Below the pieces are notes generated by a model. That model saw only the letters and a program-made list of their open reading frames with translations. It ran no database searches and was not told the DNA's origin. A stretch of 64,000 nt of DNA. Source: CAVPGP01 sp963718065. Its GTDB lineage: Bacteria; Actinomycetota; Thermoleophilia; Gaiellales; Gaiellaceae. The stretch spans positions 62,001 to 126,000 of the forward strand of contig CAVQYE010000009.1 in assembly GCA_963718065.1 (NCBI GenBank). The letters are read 5' to 3'. Position numbers and translations under genes: made by a program. Below are positions 1 through 9,036 of the stretch, in pieces (position 1 is the stretch's first letter; each line of letters starts with the position of its first letter).

Positions 1-129
1 GTTCGCGCTTGTGCTCGTGCAGCTCCCGGACGATCTCGAGCCGCCGGTTGACGAGCGCGACGAGCTCGCGGTCGCAGCGGTGATTCGCTCGCGCAGCTCC
101 GCCAGCACCGGATCGGCTGCGGTCGTCAC
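1..129 (-). CDS. Chorismate mutase, AroQ type (partial, frameshifted)
   Basis: This is the N-terminal end of a protein that runs off the left edge. It starts at a GTG whose bases overlap the TGA of the upstream threonine synthase (GTGA at 126-129). The first frame reads ...VLAELRERIT. After a one-base shift near position 80 the next frame reads DRELVALVNRRLEIV, the first-helix signature of AroQ chorismate mutases (chorismate to prephenate). That the two halves match only when joined across the shift argues for a sequencing indel. The rest of the gene, and any fused prephenate dehydratase or dehydrogenase, lies outside the window. Confidence 0.6.
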   Translation of the reverse strand, partial: MTTAADPVLAELRERITAATASSSRSSTGGSRSSGSCTSTSAN

Positions 130-1345
130 GCGCCGACCCCCAGCTCGTCGAGCAGCGCGTCGACGTCGGCGTCGATCTCGATCGGCTGCCGCGTTGGCCG
201 ATCGAGCGCCGGCGTCTTCAGCCCGGTGCCGGTGACGAGCACGACGACGCGGTCCGTTCTGCCGAGCTCGCCGGCGCGAACGGCTCGCGGAGGGCGCCGA
301 TCGCGACGCCCGTCGCGCCCTCGCCGAAGATGCCCGTCTCTCGGCGAGCAGCGCGATGTTCGGGCCGATCTCGTCCTCGGGCACCGCGTAGATGCCGCCG
401 CCCGACGAGCGCGCCGTCGCGATCGTGAGGTCGCCGTCGGCCGGGTTGCCGATCGCGATCGACGGGCGATCGAGTTCGGCCGCACCGGCGAGACGCGGCC
501 GCTCGTCGGCGAACGCGGACGCGACCGGCGCGCACCCCTCCGCCTGGCCGCCGTAGAGCGCGGCTGCGCGCCGGCGATCAGCCCGAGCCGCTCGAACTGC
601 TCGAAGCCCAGCCAGACCTTGGTGAACATCGCGCCGGAGCCGATCGGGCAGCACGACCGCGTCGGGCGTCTCCCAGCCGAGCTGCTCGACGATCTCGAAC
701 GCGAGCGTCTTCGAGCCCTCGGCGTAGTACGAGCGCAGGTTCACGTTGACGATCCCCCACTCGACCTCGCCGGCGAGCTCGCTCGACGAGCCGCGAGCAG
801 TCGTCGTAGCTGCCGCGGACGCCGTAGACCGTCGCGCCGTAGACCGTGCGTCGCGGCAGCTTCTCGGGCTCGAGCCCGGGGACAGAAGATCACGGCGTGC
901 ATGCCGTTCGCGGCCGCGCGCGCCGCGACGGCGTTCGGCGAGGTTGCCGGTCGACGTAGCCGACGAGCGTCTCGAGCCCGAACTCGCGCGACTTCGCAGC
1001 GGCGACCGCGACGACGCGGTCCTTGAACGAGTGCGTCGGGTTCGCCAGGTCGAGCTTCAGCAGACCTCGCCGACGCCGATCGCCTCGCGAGCCGCGGCGC
1101 CGGCACGAGCGGCGTGAAGCCGGGCCCGCTCGCGGCGTCGGCCGGCGGCGCTCGCCGGCAGCAGCGCCTCGTAGCGCCAGAGCGACTGCGGCCCGGCCTC
1201 GATGCGACTCGCGCGTCACGCGTGCGGCGATCTCGTCCCAGTCGTAGACCGGCTCGAGCGGCCCGAAGCAGCGGGCGCAGATACCGTTCGCATCGGCCGG
1301 ATACTCGCTCTCGCAGACGCGACAGCGCAAAACGTCAACCGGCAT
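126..1345 (-). CDS. thrC: Threonine synthase with N-terminal zinc ribbon (frameshifted)
   Basis: PLP enzyme of the threonine synthase family (O-phosphohomoserine to threonine). The ATG start at 1345 is followed by a rubredoxin-like CRVC...CARC zinc ribbon, the form common in archaeal-type threonine synthases. The Schiff-base lysine lies in HSFKDR near 1050. The C-terminus (TGTGLKTP... to VDALLDELGVGA) lies in another frame. At least four frame shifts are needed, near 1205, 1150, 1060 and 950, with further ones below 630. It is divergent from the aminotransferase by 27 bp and overlaps the downstream chorismate mutase. A second, intact-looking thrC lies in the hom operon at 5273-6227, so this copy may have a different regulation or substrate. 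Confidence 0.75.
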
Positions 1346-1372
1346 GTCACCACCCTGGTCTCAGTTCGGGAA

Positions 1373-2615
1373 ATGCAATTCCGTCGAATCCACGATCTCC
1401 CCCCTACGTCTTCGCGACGGTCGACCAGCTGAAGCGCGAGCTGCGGCGCGACGGGCGCGACGTGATCGATCTCGGCTTCGGCAATCCCGACATCCCCTCG
1501 CCGGTCGAGCGGTCGAGAAGCTGGCCGAGGCGGCGGCGAAGCCGACGAACCACCGCTACTCCGCGAGCCGCGGGCTGCCGAAACTGCGGCAGGCGGTCTG
1601 CGAGCGCTACGAGCGGCGCTTCGGCGTGCAGCTCGACCCCGAGACGCACGTCGTAGCACGATCGGCGCCAAGGAGGGCCTCTCGCACCTGATGTGGGTGC
1701 TGCTCGAGCCGGGCGACAGCGCCGTCGTGCCGAGTCCGAGCTACCCGATCCACCTGGTCGCCCCGCGCCTCGCCGGCGCGACCGTCGTCGCACGCGCCGA
1801 TCGAGAACGGCGACTTCCTCAGGGCGTGATCGAGACGCTCGAGCGCTCGCGCCCGCGCCCCGCGTCGTGATCGTCTCGTTCCCGCACAACCCGACCACGC
1901 GGTCTCACCGACGAGGCGCAGATGCAGCGGCTCGTCGACCTCGCGCGCGAGCACGAGTTCATGCTCGTGCACGACTTCGCCTACGCGGACATCGCCTTCG
2001 ACGGCCACGTGCCGCCGTCGGTGCTGGCCGCCGAGGGCGCGCTCGACTGCGCGGTCGAGCTCTACAGCCTGACGAAGTCGCTTCTCGATGGCGGGCTGGC
2101 GCATGGGCTTCACGCTCGGCCGGCCCGACGTGGTCGCGGCGCTCGCGAAGCTCAAGTCCTACCTCGACTACGGCACCTTCCAGCCGATCCAGATCGCCTC
2201 GATCGTGGCGCTGCGCGAGGCCGCCGACTACCCGCCGAGGTGTGCGAGATCTACCGCGGCCGCCGCGACGCGCTCTGCTCCGGGCTCGACCGCGCCGGCT
2301 GGCACGTCGAGCCGCCGCGCGGGACGATGTTCGTCTGGGCGCCGATCCCGGAGCCGGTCGCGCGAGCTCGGCTCGCTCGAGTTCGCGCTGAAGCTGGCGC
2401 GCGAGGCCGACGTCGCGGTCAGCCCGGGCATCGGCTTCGGGCCGGGCGGCGACGGTCACGTCCGCTTCGCGCTCGTCGAGAACGAGCAGCGGATCAGGCA
2501 GGCGACGCGCTCGATCCGCAAGCTGCTGCTGCCGGCTAAGAGGGATTGGCGGAATGTCGCTCGTCGTCGGGGTGCGATGCTCGTTCCGAGGCAAGGACGC
2601 AGGGAGCGTTCGTAG
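1373..2615 (+). CDS. AlaC-like alanine/glutamate-pyruvate aminotransferase (frameshifted)
   Basis: Class I/II PLP aminotransferase, resembling E. coli AlaC along its whole length as I remember that protein. The recognisable stretches are MQFRRIHDLPP-YVFATVDQLK, DLGFGNPDIPSP, YSASRGLPKLRQAV, GAKEGLSHLMW, PSYPIHL, VHDFAYADIAFDG, FSMAGWRMGF, SYLDYGTFQP and VSPGIGFGPGGDGHVRFALVEN. The PLP lysine is in SLTKS near 2075. The pieces alternate between frames. The first break is in a run of six C at about 1406-1411 where seven are expected, and others lie near 1510, 1655, 1900, 2080, 2240 and 2370. The likely reaction is pyruvate plus glutamate to alanine plus 2-oxoglutarate. The 3' end is uncertain (2539 or 2615 depending on frame). 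It converges on ilvD. Confidence 0.75.
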
Positions 2616-2698
2616 CGGAGCCCTACGGGCGCGACCGAGGACGCCGCATCGGGGCGAGCAGCGCGGCCCGGCGGCACAGCCGTCATTTCGCCAATCCC

Positions 2699-4399
2699 TC
2701 AGCACGTCCGCTCCTTCCGAGGCGGAGCCGACGACGGCCGCGTACTTGGCGAAGACGCCCGTCGTGTAGCGCGGCTCCGGCGGCGTCCACCCGGCCAGCC
2801 GCTCCGCGAGCTCGCCTGCCGGCAGCTCCACGTCGAGCCGCGCTTCTCGACGTCGAGCACGATCGGTCGCCGTCGCGAACCGCTGCGATCGGGCCGCCGT
2901 GCGCCGCCTCCGGCGCGATGTGGCCGACCATCAGCCCGTGCGTCGCGCCCGAGAAGCGGCCGTCGGTGATCAGCGCGATCTCGTCGCCGAGGCCCTCGCC
3001 GACGAGCGCGGCGGTCACGTGCAGCATCTCGCGCATGCCCGGCCCGCCCGCGGGTCCCTCGTAGCGGATCACGACCACGTCGCCCGCCGTGATCGCGCGC
3101 GCCTTGACCGCGGCGAAGCAGGCCTCCTCGGAGTCGAAGACGCGCGCCGGGCCGCGATGGAGCAGCCGCTCGTGGCCCGACGAGCTTGACGACGCAGCCC
3201 GTCGGGCGCGAGCGAGCCGCGCAGGATCGCGAGGCCGCCGCTCGGCTTGAGCGGCTTCGAGACGAGACGACGACGTCCTGTCCGGGGCGCTCGACCACGG
3301 CGGTTGCCATCTCGCCGAGCGTGCGCCCGTCGACGCCGCGCGCGTCCTCGTGCGCGAGCCCGCCGGCGAGGAGCTCGCGCGCGACGAGGCCGACGCCGCC
3401 CGCATCCTGCAGATCGTTGGCGACGTAGCGGCCGCTCGGCTTCAGGTCGGCGACGATCGGCGTCCGCTCCGAGATCGAGTCGAAGTCCTCGAGCTCGAGC
3501 GGGATGCCGAACTCGTGCGCGATCGCGAGCAGGTGCAGCACGCCGTTCGTCGAGCCGCCGGTGCCGGCGATCGCGGCGATCGCGTTCTCGAACGCCTCGC
3601 GCGTGAGGATCTCCGACGGGCGCCGGTTCGAGCGGACGAGCTCCATCGCGAGCCGCCCGGCCTCGGCCGCCGTCTCGTCCTTGCCCGCGTGCTCGGCCGG
3701 GATGCCGGAGAGGCCGCGCGGCGAGATGCCGAGGAAGTCGATCACGATCGCCATCGTGTTGGCGGTGAACTGGCCGCCGCACGCGCCGGCGCCGGGGCAC
3801 GCGACGCCCTCGAGCTCGTGCACCTCCTCGTCGGCTCATCGTCCCGGCCGCGTGCGCACCGACCGCCTCGAAGACGTCCTGGATCGTCACGTCGCGCCCG
3901 CGGAAGCGGCCCGGCGCGATCGAGCCGCTGTAGAGGACGAGGCTCGGGGATGTCGAGCCGCGCGAGCGCCATCACGGCGGCGGGGATCGTCTTGTCGCAG
4001 CCGACGAGGCAGACGAGGCCGTCGAAGAGGTGGCCGCGCGGCGACGAGCTCGATCGAGTCGGCGATCACCTCGCGCGAGATCGAGCGAGGCGCGCATGCC
4101 CTCGGTGCCCATCGAGACGCCGTCGGAGACCGAGATCGTGTTGAACTCGATCGGCGTGCCGCCCGCGGCGCGGATGCCGTCCTTGACGTGCGACGGCGAG
4201 CACGCGCTGGTTCAAGTTGCACGGCATCGTCTCGATCCACGTGGTCGCGACGCCGACGAGCGGCTTCGCGAGATCCTCGTCGGTGAAGCCGATCGCCTTT
4301 CAGCATCGCGCGGGCGGGCGCGCGGTCGACGCCGTCGGTGAGCGCCGCGCTGCGCCGCTTCGCCGGGTCGGTCGGCTGGTCGTAGGGGTTCTCGCTCAT
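2699..4399 (-). CDS. ilvD: Dihydroxy-acid dehydratase (frameshifted)
   Basis: Fe-S dehydratase for the fourth step of valine/isoleucine synthesis. It starts at ATG 4399 with SD GGAGGTGG; the start overlaps the thrB stop (ATGA). The N-terminus MSENPYDQPTDPAKRRSAAL, the Fe-S cysteine motif CPGAGACGGQFTANTM, the GTGGSTNGVLHLLAIAHEFG helix, the YEGPAGGPGMREML loop and ALITDGRFSGATHG are all present. The C-terminus GWTPPEPRYTTGVFAKYA ends at about 2699. Shifts occur near 4300, 4200, 4090, 3945, 3835, 3265, 3180 and 2850. It is the last gene of the leu-ilv-thr operon and converges on the aminotransferase. Confidence 0.85.
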
Positions 4400-5276
4400 G
4401 CCACCACCTCCCGGGCGCGGGCGCCGGTCTGCGCGATTGCGAGCCGCAGGACTCGCGCCTCGGGCGAAGCGGGCGACGAGCTCGGCGGCGCACGCGTCCG
4501 CAGCCGTCGGCTCCGCCCAGACGATCACCGACGGTCCCGAGCCGGAGAGCGTCACGCCTGCCGAGCCGGCACGCGGGCTCGCTGTGCAGCGCCCCGAGGA
4601 GCGGCGCCGAGTCGAGGCGGTACGGCTCGTGCAGGAGGTCGTCGAAGCCGCGGCGGATCAACTCGGCGTCGCCGGCTGCGAGCCCGGCGCCGAGCAGCGC
4701 CGCGCGGCCGGCGGCGGCGGCTGCGTCGCCGAAGGCGAGCTGCGCCGGCAGCGCGCGCGCGACTCGGCGGTCGAGACGCGCGTGTCCGGGATGACGGCGA
4801 TCGCCGCGAGCGGCAGATCGTCGGCCACGCGGGCGAGGCGTCGGCGCTCGCCGTCGTGCCAGGTGAGCGAGACACCGCCGAGGAGCGACGCGGCGAGGTT
4901 GTCGGCATGGCCCTCGAGCGGCGCGCCGAGCTCCAGCAGCTCCTCGGCGGCGAGCTGCCGACCACTCGCGGCGGCGCCGGCGGACAGCCCGCAGCGCGAT
5001 TGCAGCCGCGCTCGCGCCCAGCCCGCGCTCGAGCGGGATGCGGTTCACGAACCGGAAGGCATGCGCCGACGGGGTCGGCGAGCAAGGCGAAGGCGCGCAG
5101 CGTCAGATGGGTCGCGTCGCGGGGAAGCTCGGCGGCGCCCTCGCCTTCGATCTCGACGCTGCCGTCGCCCGGCGCGAGCTCCAGCTCGTTCCAGAGGTCG
5201 AGCGCGGCGCCTGCGCAGTCGAAGCCGGAGCCGAGATTGGCGCTCGACGCGGGTGCGGTCGACGAGCAAGCGTCAC
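4396..5276 (-). CDS. thrB: Homoserine kinase (frameshifted)
   Basis: GHMP kinase that makes O-phosphohomoserine for ThrC. The GTG start overlaps the thrC TGA (GTGA 5273-5276). Recognised segments are APASSANLGSGFDCAGAALD, the ATP-binding loop ERGLGASAAAIA near 5000, LPAQLAFGDAAAAAGRAALL, DDLLHEPYR, VTLSGSGPSVIVWAEPTAA and the C-terminal LAIAQTGARAREVVA. They lie in different frames, with shifts near 5260, 5060, 4960, 4560 and 4460. The stop overlaps ilvD. Genes run hom-thrC-thrB, so the phosphohomoserine route is complete in this operon. Confidence 0.82.
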
Positions 5277-6227
5277 GACGCGGCCTCCAGCTCCTGGGCG
5301 GCCGGACACGACGAGGTCGACCGACGCGGTGTCCTTCAGGCCGCTGCCGGTGAGGACGCAGACGGCGAGCGCTCCCTCCGGCCAGGCGTGCTCGCGTGCG
5401 AGCCGCCTCAGCCCGACGAGCCCGGCGACCGACGCCGGCTCGCAGAAGACGCCTTCGATTTGCGCAAGCTCGGCCCAGGCGCTCAGGATCTCGTCGTCGT
5501 CTGCGGCCAGCACCGTCGCGCCGAGCGCCTCGACCTCGGCCGCATGCACCGGCTCGCCGATCCGGATCGCGGAGGCAACGGTCCCGGGGCGGTCGGCCGC
5601 CTCGACGGCGACCAGCGTCGGCGTGCCGCGCTCGGCCTCGGCGAAGCCGGCCGCGTAGGCGCACGTGTTGCCGCCGCCGCCGTAAGGGAGCGCGAGGACA
5701 TCCGGCGCGCGGCCGAAGTGGGCGCAGATCTCGAGCGCCGCCGTCTTCTGCCCTGCGATCCGGTACGGGTTGATCGAGTTGACGACGTGGTGGCTGCCAG
5801 AGCGGCCCACCTCCGCACAGGCCTCGAAGGCGTTCTCGAAGCTGCCCGGCACGGCGACGATCCTGGCGCCGGCGATGCGGGCCTGTGCCTCCTTCGGCCC
5901 GGCGACGGCGCCTGCGGGATGGAAGATGAGCGCCTCGACGCCGGCGCGGGCCGCATAGGCGGCCGCGGACGCCGCGGTGTTCCCCGTCGACGCGCAGACG
6001 ACGCCGGTCGCGCCCTCCTCGACCGCCTTCGCCACGGCGACGGCCATGCCACGGTCCTTGAAGCTTCCCGTCGGATTTGCGCCTTCGAGTTTAAGCCAGA
6101 CCTCCAGGCCGAGCTGCTCCGAGATGCGCGACGCGTGCACGAGCGGTGTCCCGCCTTCGCCGAGCGTCAGGTCAGGCGTCTCGGGGCCGACCGGCAGCAC
6201 GTCGCGCCAGCGCTCGATCACGCCCAT
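5273..6227 (-). CDS. thrC: Threonine synthase (operon copy)
   Basis: PLP beta-replacing enzyme, about 318 aa, without the zinc-ribbon N-terminus of the other copy. It reads from MGVIERWRDVLPVGPETPDL. The PLP lysine is in NPTGSFKDRG, the substrate loop is CASTGNTAASAAAYAAR, and the phosphate-binding region GGGGNT is present. One shift in the CCGCCC run near 5300 separates TGSGLKDTASVDLVVS from the natural end QELEAAS. The start overlaps hom by 10 bp and the stop overlaps thrB, so translation is probably coupled. With Hom and ThrB it completes aspartate semialdehyde to threonine. Confidence 0.9.
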
Positions 6228-7525
6228 CCGAGCTCCTCGACTCCGCGGTCCGAGACGACCGGCAGGACCGTCGGGCGCTCGCGCAGCTCCGGCAGCTCGG
6301 CGATCGTCGCCAGCGCCGCGGTGAGCGCGCCCGTCACGGCCTCGTGCGTGACGACGTGCACGGCTGCTCCGTTCCCGTTCGCGTGCTGGACGATGCGCGC
6401 CACTGACACCTCGTGCTCCGCCAGCGCGGCCGTGACCCGGGCCAGCACGCCGGGCCGGTCGTCGACAATCAGGCGGAAGTAGAACGGCGAGCGAAGCTCC
6501 CCCGGCGGCAGGCGCGGCAGCGTCCGCCAGGCGGCGTCGTTCTGCAGGAATCCGGTGCCCATCGTTCCGATCACGCTGACCATGTCGGCGACGACGGCAG
6601 ACGCCGTCTCGATGCCGCCTGCGCCTGGCCCTTCGAGCGTGATCTCGCGGATCGCATCGCCTTGCAGCATGACTGCGTTGAAGGCACCGTCGACGGCGGC
6701 CAGCGGATGCGCGCGGTCGACGAGAGCCGGATGGACGCGCACGTCGAGCCGCCCGTCGACGAGCTTCGCCGCGCCGACGAGCCGGATCGCCATGTCGAGC
6801 TCCCTCGCGGCGGCGACGTCGAGCTCGCTGATCGTGTCGATGCCCGCATACGCGACGTCGTCGAGCTCGACCCGGGAATGGAACGCCACGGTTGCGAGGA
6901 TCGCCATCTTGGCCGCCGCGTCCGCGCCCGAGACGTCGTCGGTCGGGTCGGCCTCGGCGAAGCCGCGCGCCTGCGCTTCGGCGAGCGCGTCGTCGTAGCT
7001 CGCGCCTCGCTCCATCTCGCTGAGGATGAAGTTCGTCGTCCCGTTGACGATCCCGAGCACGCGGTGCACGTTCGTGACGACGAGCGACTCGCGCAGGACC
7101 TTGATCACCGGGATCGCAGCGCACACGCTCGCCTCGAAGCGCAGCTGCACGCCGGCCTGAGACGCGAGCGCGAAGAGCTCGGCGCCGCGGCGCGCGACGA
7201 GCTGCTTGTTGGCGGTGACGACGCTCTTGCCGCTGCGGAGAAGCTCGGCGACGTAGTCGCCCGCGGGGTCGACGCCGCCCATCACCTCCGCGACGAGGGT
7301 GATCGACGGGTCGTCGAGGATCGCCCGCACGTCGTCGGTGAGCACACCCGCCTCAGGCGGGGGCTCACGCTCCTTGGTCACGTCGCGCACGAGCGCGCGC
7401 GCCACCCTGACCCGGTGGCCGGTCGCGCGCTCGATGTCCTCGGCGGAGTCGTGCAGCAGTCGGTTCACAGCCGAGCCGACGGTCCCATAGCCCAGCAGAC
7501 CGACGGGTACATCAATCGACGCCAT
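6218..7525 (-). CDS. hom: Homoserine dehydrogenase
   Basis: 435 aa from ATG 7525; this start was chosen because MASIDVPVGLLGYGTVGSAV begins the Rossmann fold directly. Domains are: NAD(P)-binding GYGTVG at residues 8-13; catalytic region with TANKQLVA, IVNGTTNFILSEM and GFAEADPTDDVSG; and a C-terminal ACT domain (about residues 350-430, beginning FYFRLIVDDRPGVLARVTAALAEH) that normally mediates threonine feedback inhibition. It reduces aspartate semialdehyde to homoserine. The start overlaps the ilvC stop by 14 bp. Its place inside an ilv operon is unusual; threonine is the isoleucine precursor, which makes the arrangement sensible. No threonine deaminase (ilvA) was seen in the window. Confidence 0.96.
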   Translation of the reverse strand: MASIDVPVGLLGYGTVGSAVNRLLHDSAEDIERATGHRVRVARALVRDVTKEREPPPEAGVLTDDVRAILDDPSITLVAEVMGGVDPAGDYVAELLRSGKSVVTANKQLVARRGAELFALASQAGVQLRFEASVCAAIPVIKVLRESLVVTNVHRVLGIVNGTTNFILSEMERGASYDDALAEAQARGFAEADPTDDVSGADAAAKMAILATVAFHSRVELDDVAYAGIDTISELDVAAARELDMAIRLVGAAKLVDGRLDVRVHPALVDRAHPLAAVDGAFNAVMLQGDAIREITLEGPGAGGIETASAVVADMVSVIGTMGTGFLQNDAAWRTLPRLPPGELRSPFYFRLIVDDRPGVLARVTAALAEHEVSVARIVQHANGNGAAVHVVTHEAVTGALTAALATIAELPELRERPTVLPVVSDRGVEELGWA

Positions 7526-8513
7526 GCAACTCCCGGACTTCGCGCGTCTGGAGCGCACGCAGGCGCCGGCCGACGGTCTCGATCTCCGACTCCCCGAGCT
7601 TGGCCCGCTCGGTGAGGAGCCGCGGCTCGCCCTCGTCGATGTCGGCGACGAGCTCCTTCGTGAACGTTCCGTCCTGGATCGCCGCGAGCGTCGCGCGCAT
7701 GTTGTCGCGCACGTGGTCGTCGACGACGAGCGGCCCGCGCGTGTGACTGCCGTACTCGGCGGTGTTCGAGATCGACTCGTGCATCCACTCGAGCCCGCCT
7801 TCGTAGACGAGGTCGACGATCAGCTTCAGCTCGTTGACGCACTCCCAGTAGGCGATCTCCGGCTGGTACCCGGCCTCGACGAGGGTCTGGAAGCCGAGCG
7901 TCACGAGCTGGGTGAGACCGCCGCAGAGGACAGCCTGCTCGCCAAAGAGGTCACTCTCCGTCTCCTCCGCGAACGTCGACTCGATGATCCCTGCGCGGCC
8001 GGCTCCGATCGCGGCGCCGTAGGCGAGCGCGAGCTCGCGTGCCTCGCCGCTCGCGTCCGTGTGCACGGCGAGGATCGCGGGCGTGCCGTACCCCTCCTCG
8101 TAGAGGCGCCGGACAATGTGGCCGGGGCCCTTCGGCGCGATCATCACGACGTCGTGGCCCGGCGCCGGTGTGATGCGCGCGAAATGGACATTCAGGCCGT
8201 GCGCGAAGAGCAGCGTCGCGTCCGGCTCGAGGTTCGGCTCGATCTCCTCCGCGTAGATCTCGGGCATCGGCCCGTCGGGAACGAGGATCGAGACGAGCTG
8301 GGCGCCGCGCACGGCTTCGGCGACGGTCTTCACCGTCAGGCCCGCCTCCTCGGCGGCCGCCCACGAAGAGCTGTTCTTGCGCAGGCCGACCTCGACCGCG
8401 ACGCTGGAGTCGGACAGGTTGAGCGCGTGGGCGTGACCCTGGCTGCCGTAGCCGATCACGGCCACCTTGCCGGAGAGGAGCTCGGTGCTGGCGGGCTTGA
8501 GGATCTCTGCCAT
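7512..8513 (-). CDS. ilvC: Ketol-acid reductoisomerase, class I
   Basis: 333 aa, the usual class I length. The N-terminal dinucleotide fold has VAVIGYGSQGHAHALNL, with the cofactor loop VGLRKNSSSW whose arginine and serines suit NADPH. The C-terminal helical domain has ETESDLFGEQAVLCGG and ECVNELKLIVDLVYEGG, which carry the Mg-binding acidic residues. It converts acetolactate or acetohydroxybutyrate to the dihydroxy acids. It lies 10 bp after ilvN and overlaps hom. Confidence 0.98.
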   Translation of the reverse strand: MAEILKPASTELLSGKVAVIGYGSQGHAHALNLSDSSVAVEVGLRKNSSSWAAAEEAGLTVKTVAEAVRGAQLVSILVPDGPMPEIYAEEIEPNLEPDATLLFAHGLNVHFARITPAPGHDVVMIAPKGPGHIVRRLYEEGYGTPAILAVHTDASGEARELALAYGAAIGAGRAGIIESTFAEETESDLFGEQAVLCGGLTQLVTLGFQTLVEAGYQPEIAYWECVNELKLIVDLVYEGGLEWMHESISNTAEYGSHTRGPLVVDDHVRDNMRATLAAIQDGTFTKELVADIDEGEPRLLTERAKLGESEIETVGRRLRALQTREVRELHGVD

Positions 8514-8523
8514 GGGGTTCCTT

Positions 8524-9036
8524 TCAGCTGAGGATGTGCTGGCGGGCGGGAGCAGGCTTGATGGAGGGGCGGCGCAGCGCAATTCTCCCTGTCCGCACGA
8601 GCTCGCGGACGCCGTGCGGTCGGACGAGCTCCTCGAACGAGTCGACGTCCTCCGAGCGGCCGACGATCTCGAAGACGAGCGCATCGCTTCCGAGCTCGGC
8701 GACGCGCGCCTTGAACACCTCGGCGAGGGCCAGCAGCTCGGCGCGTCGCTCGGGCGGCGCGGACACCGTGATCAGCGCCAATTCGCGCTCGACGGCTTCG
8801 TCCGGGGCGAGCTCGAGCACGCGCAGGACGTTCACGAGCTTGTGCATCTGCTTGATGATCTGCTCGACGGCATGCTCCTCGCAGTTGACGCGCAGCGTCA
8901 GGCGGGAGACGTCAGGCCGCTCGGTGGGGCCGACCGCGAGGCTCTCGATGTTGTAGCCGCGGCGCGCGAAGAGCTGCGTGACGCGGGCCAGGGCGCCCGG
9001 CTTGTTCTCGAGCTGGACCGAGAGAGTGTGGATCAC
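8524..9036 (-). CDS. ilvN: Acetolactate synthase, small (regulatory) subunit
   Basis: 170 aa from GTG 9036, whose bases overlap the ilvB TGA (GTGA). The N-terminal ACT domain begins HTLSVQLENKPGALARVTQL with FARRGYNIESLAVG. A second ACT-like domain (ALITVSAPPERRAELLALAE) follows, as in valine-sensitive IlvH/IlvN subunits. It binds and regulates IlvB. Overlapping genes suggest coupled, stoichiometric synthesis. Confidence 0.96.
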   Translation of the reverse strand: MIHTLSVQLENKPGALARVTQLFARRGYNIESLAVGPTERPDVSRLTLRVNCEEHAVEQIIKQMHKLVNVLRVLELAPDEAVERELALITVSAPPERRAELLALAEVFKARVAELGSDALVFEIVGRSEDVDSFEELVRPHGVRELVRTGRIALRRPSIKPAPARQHILS

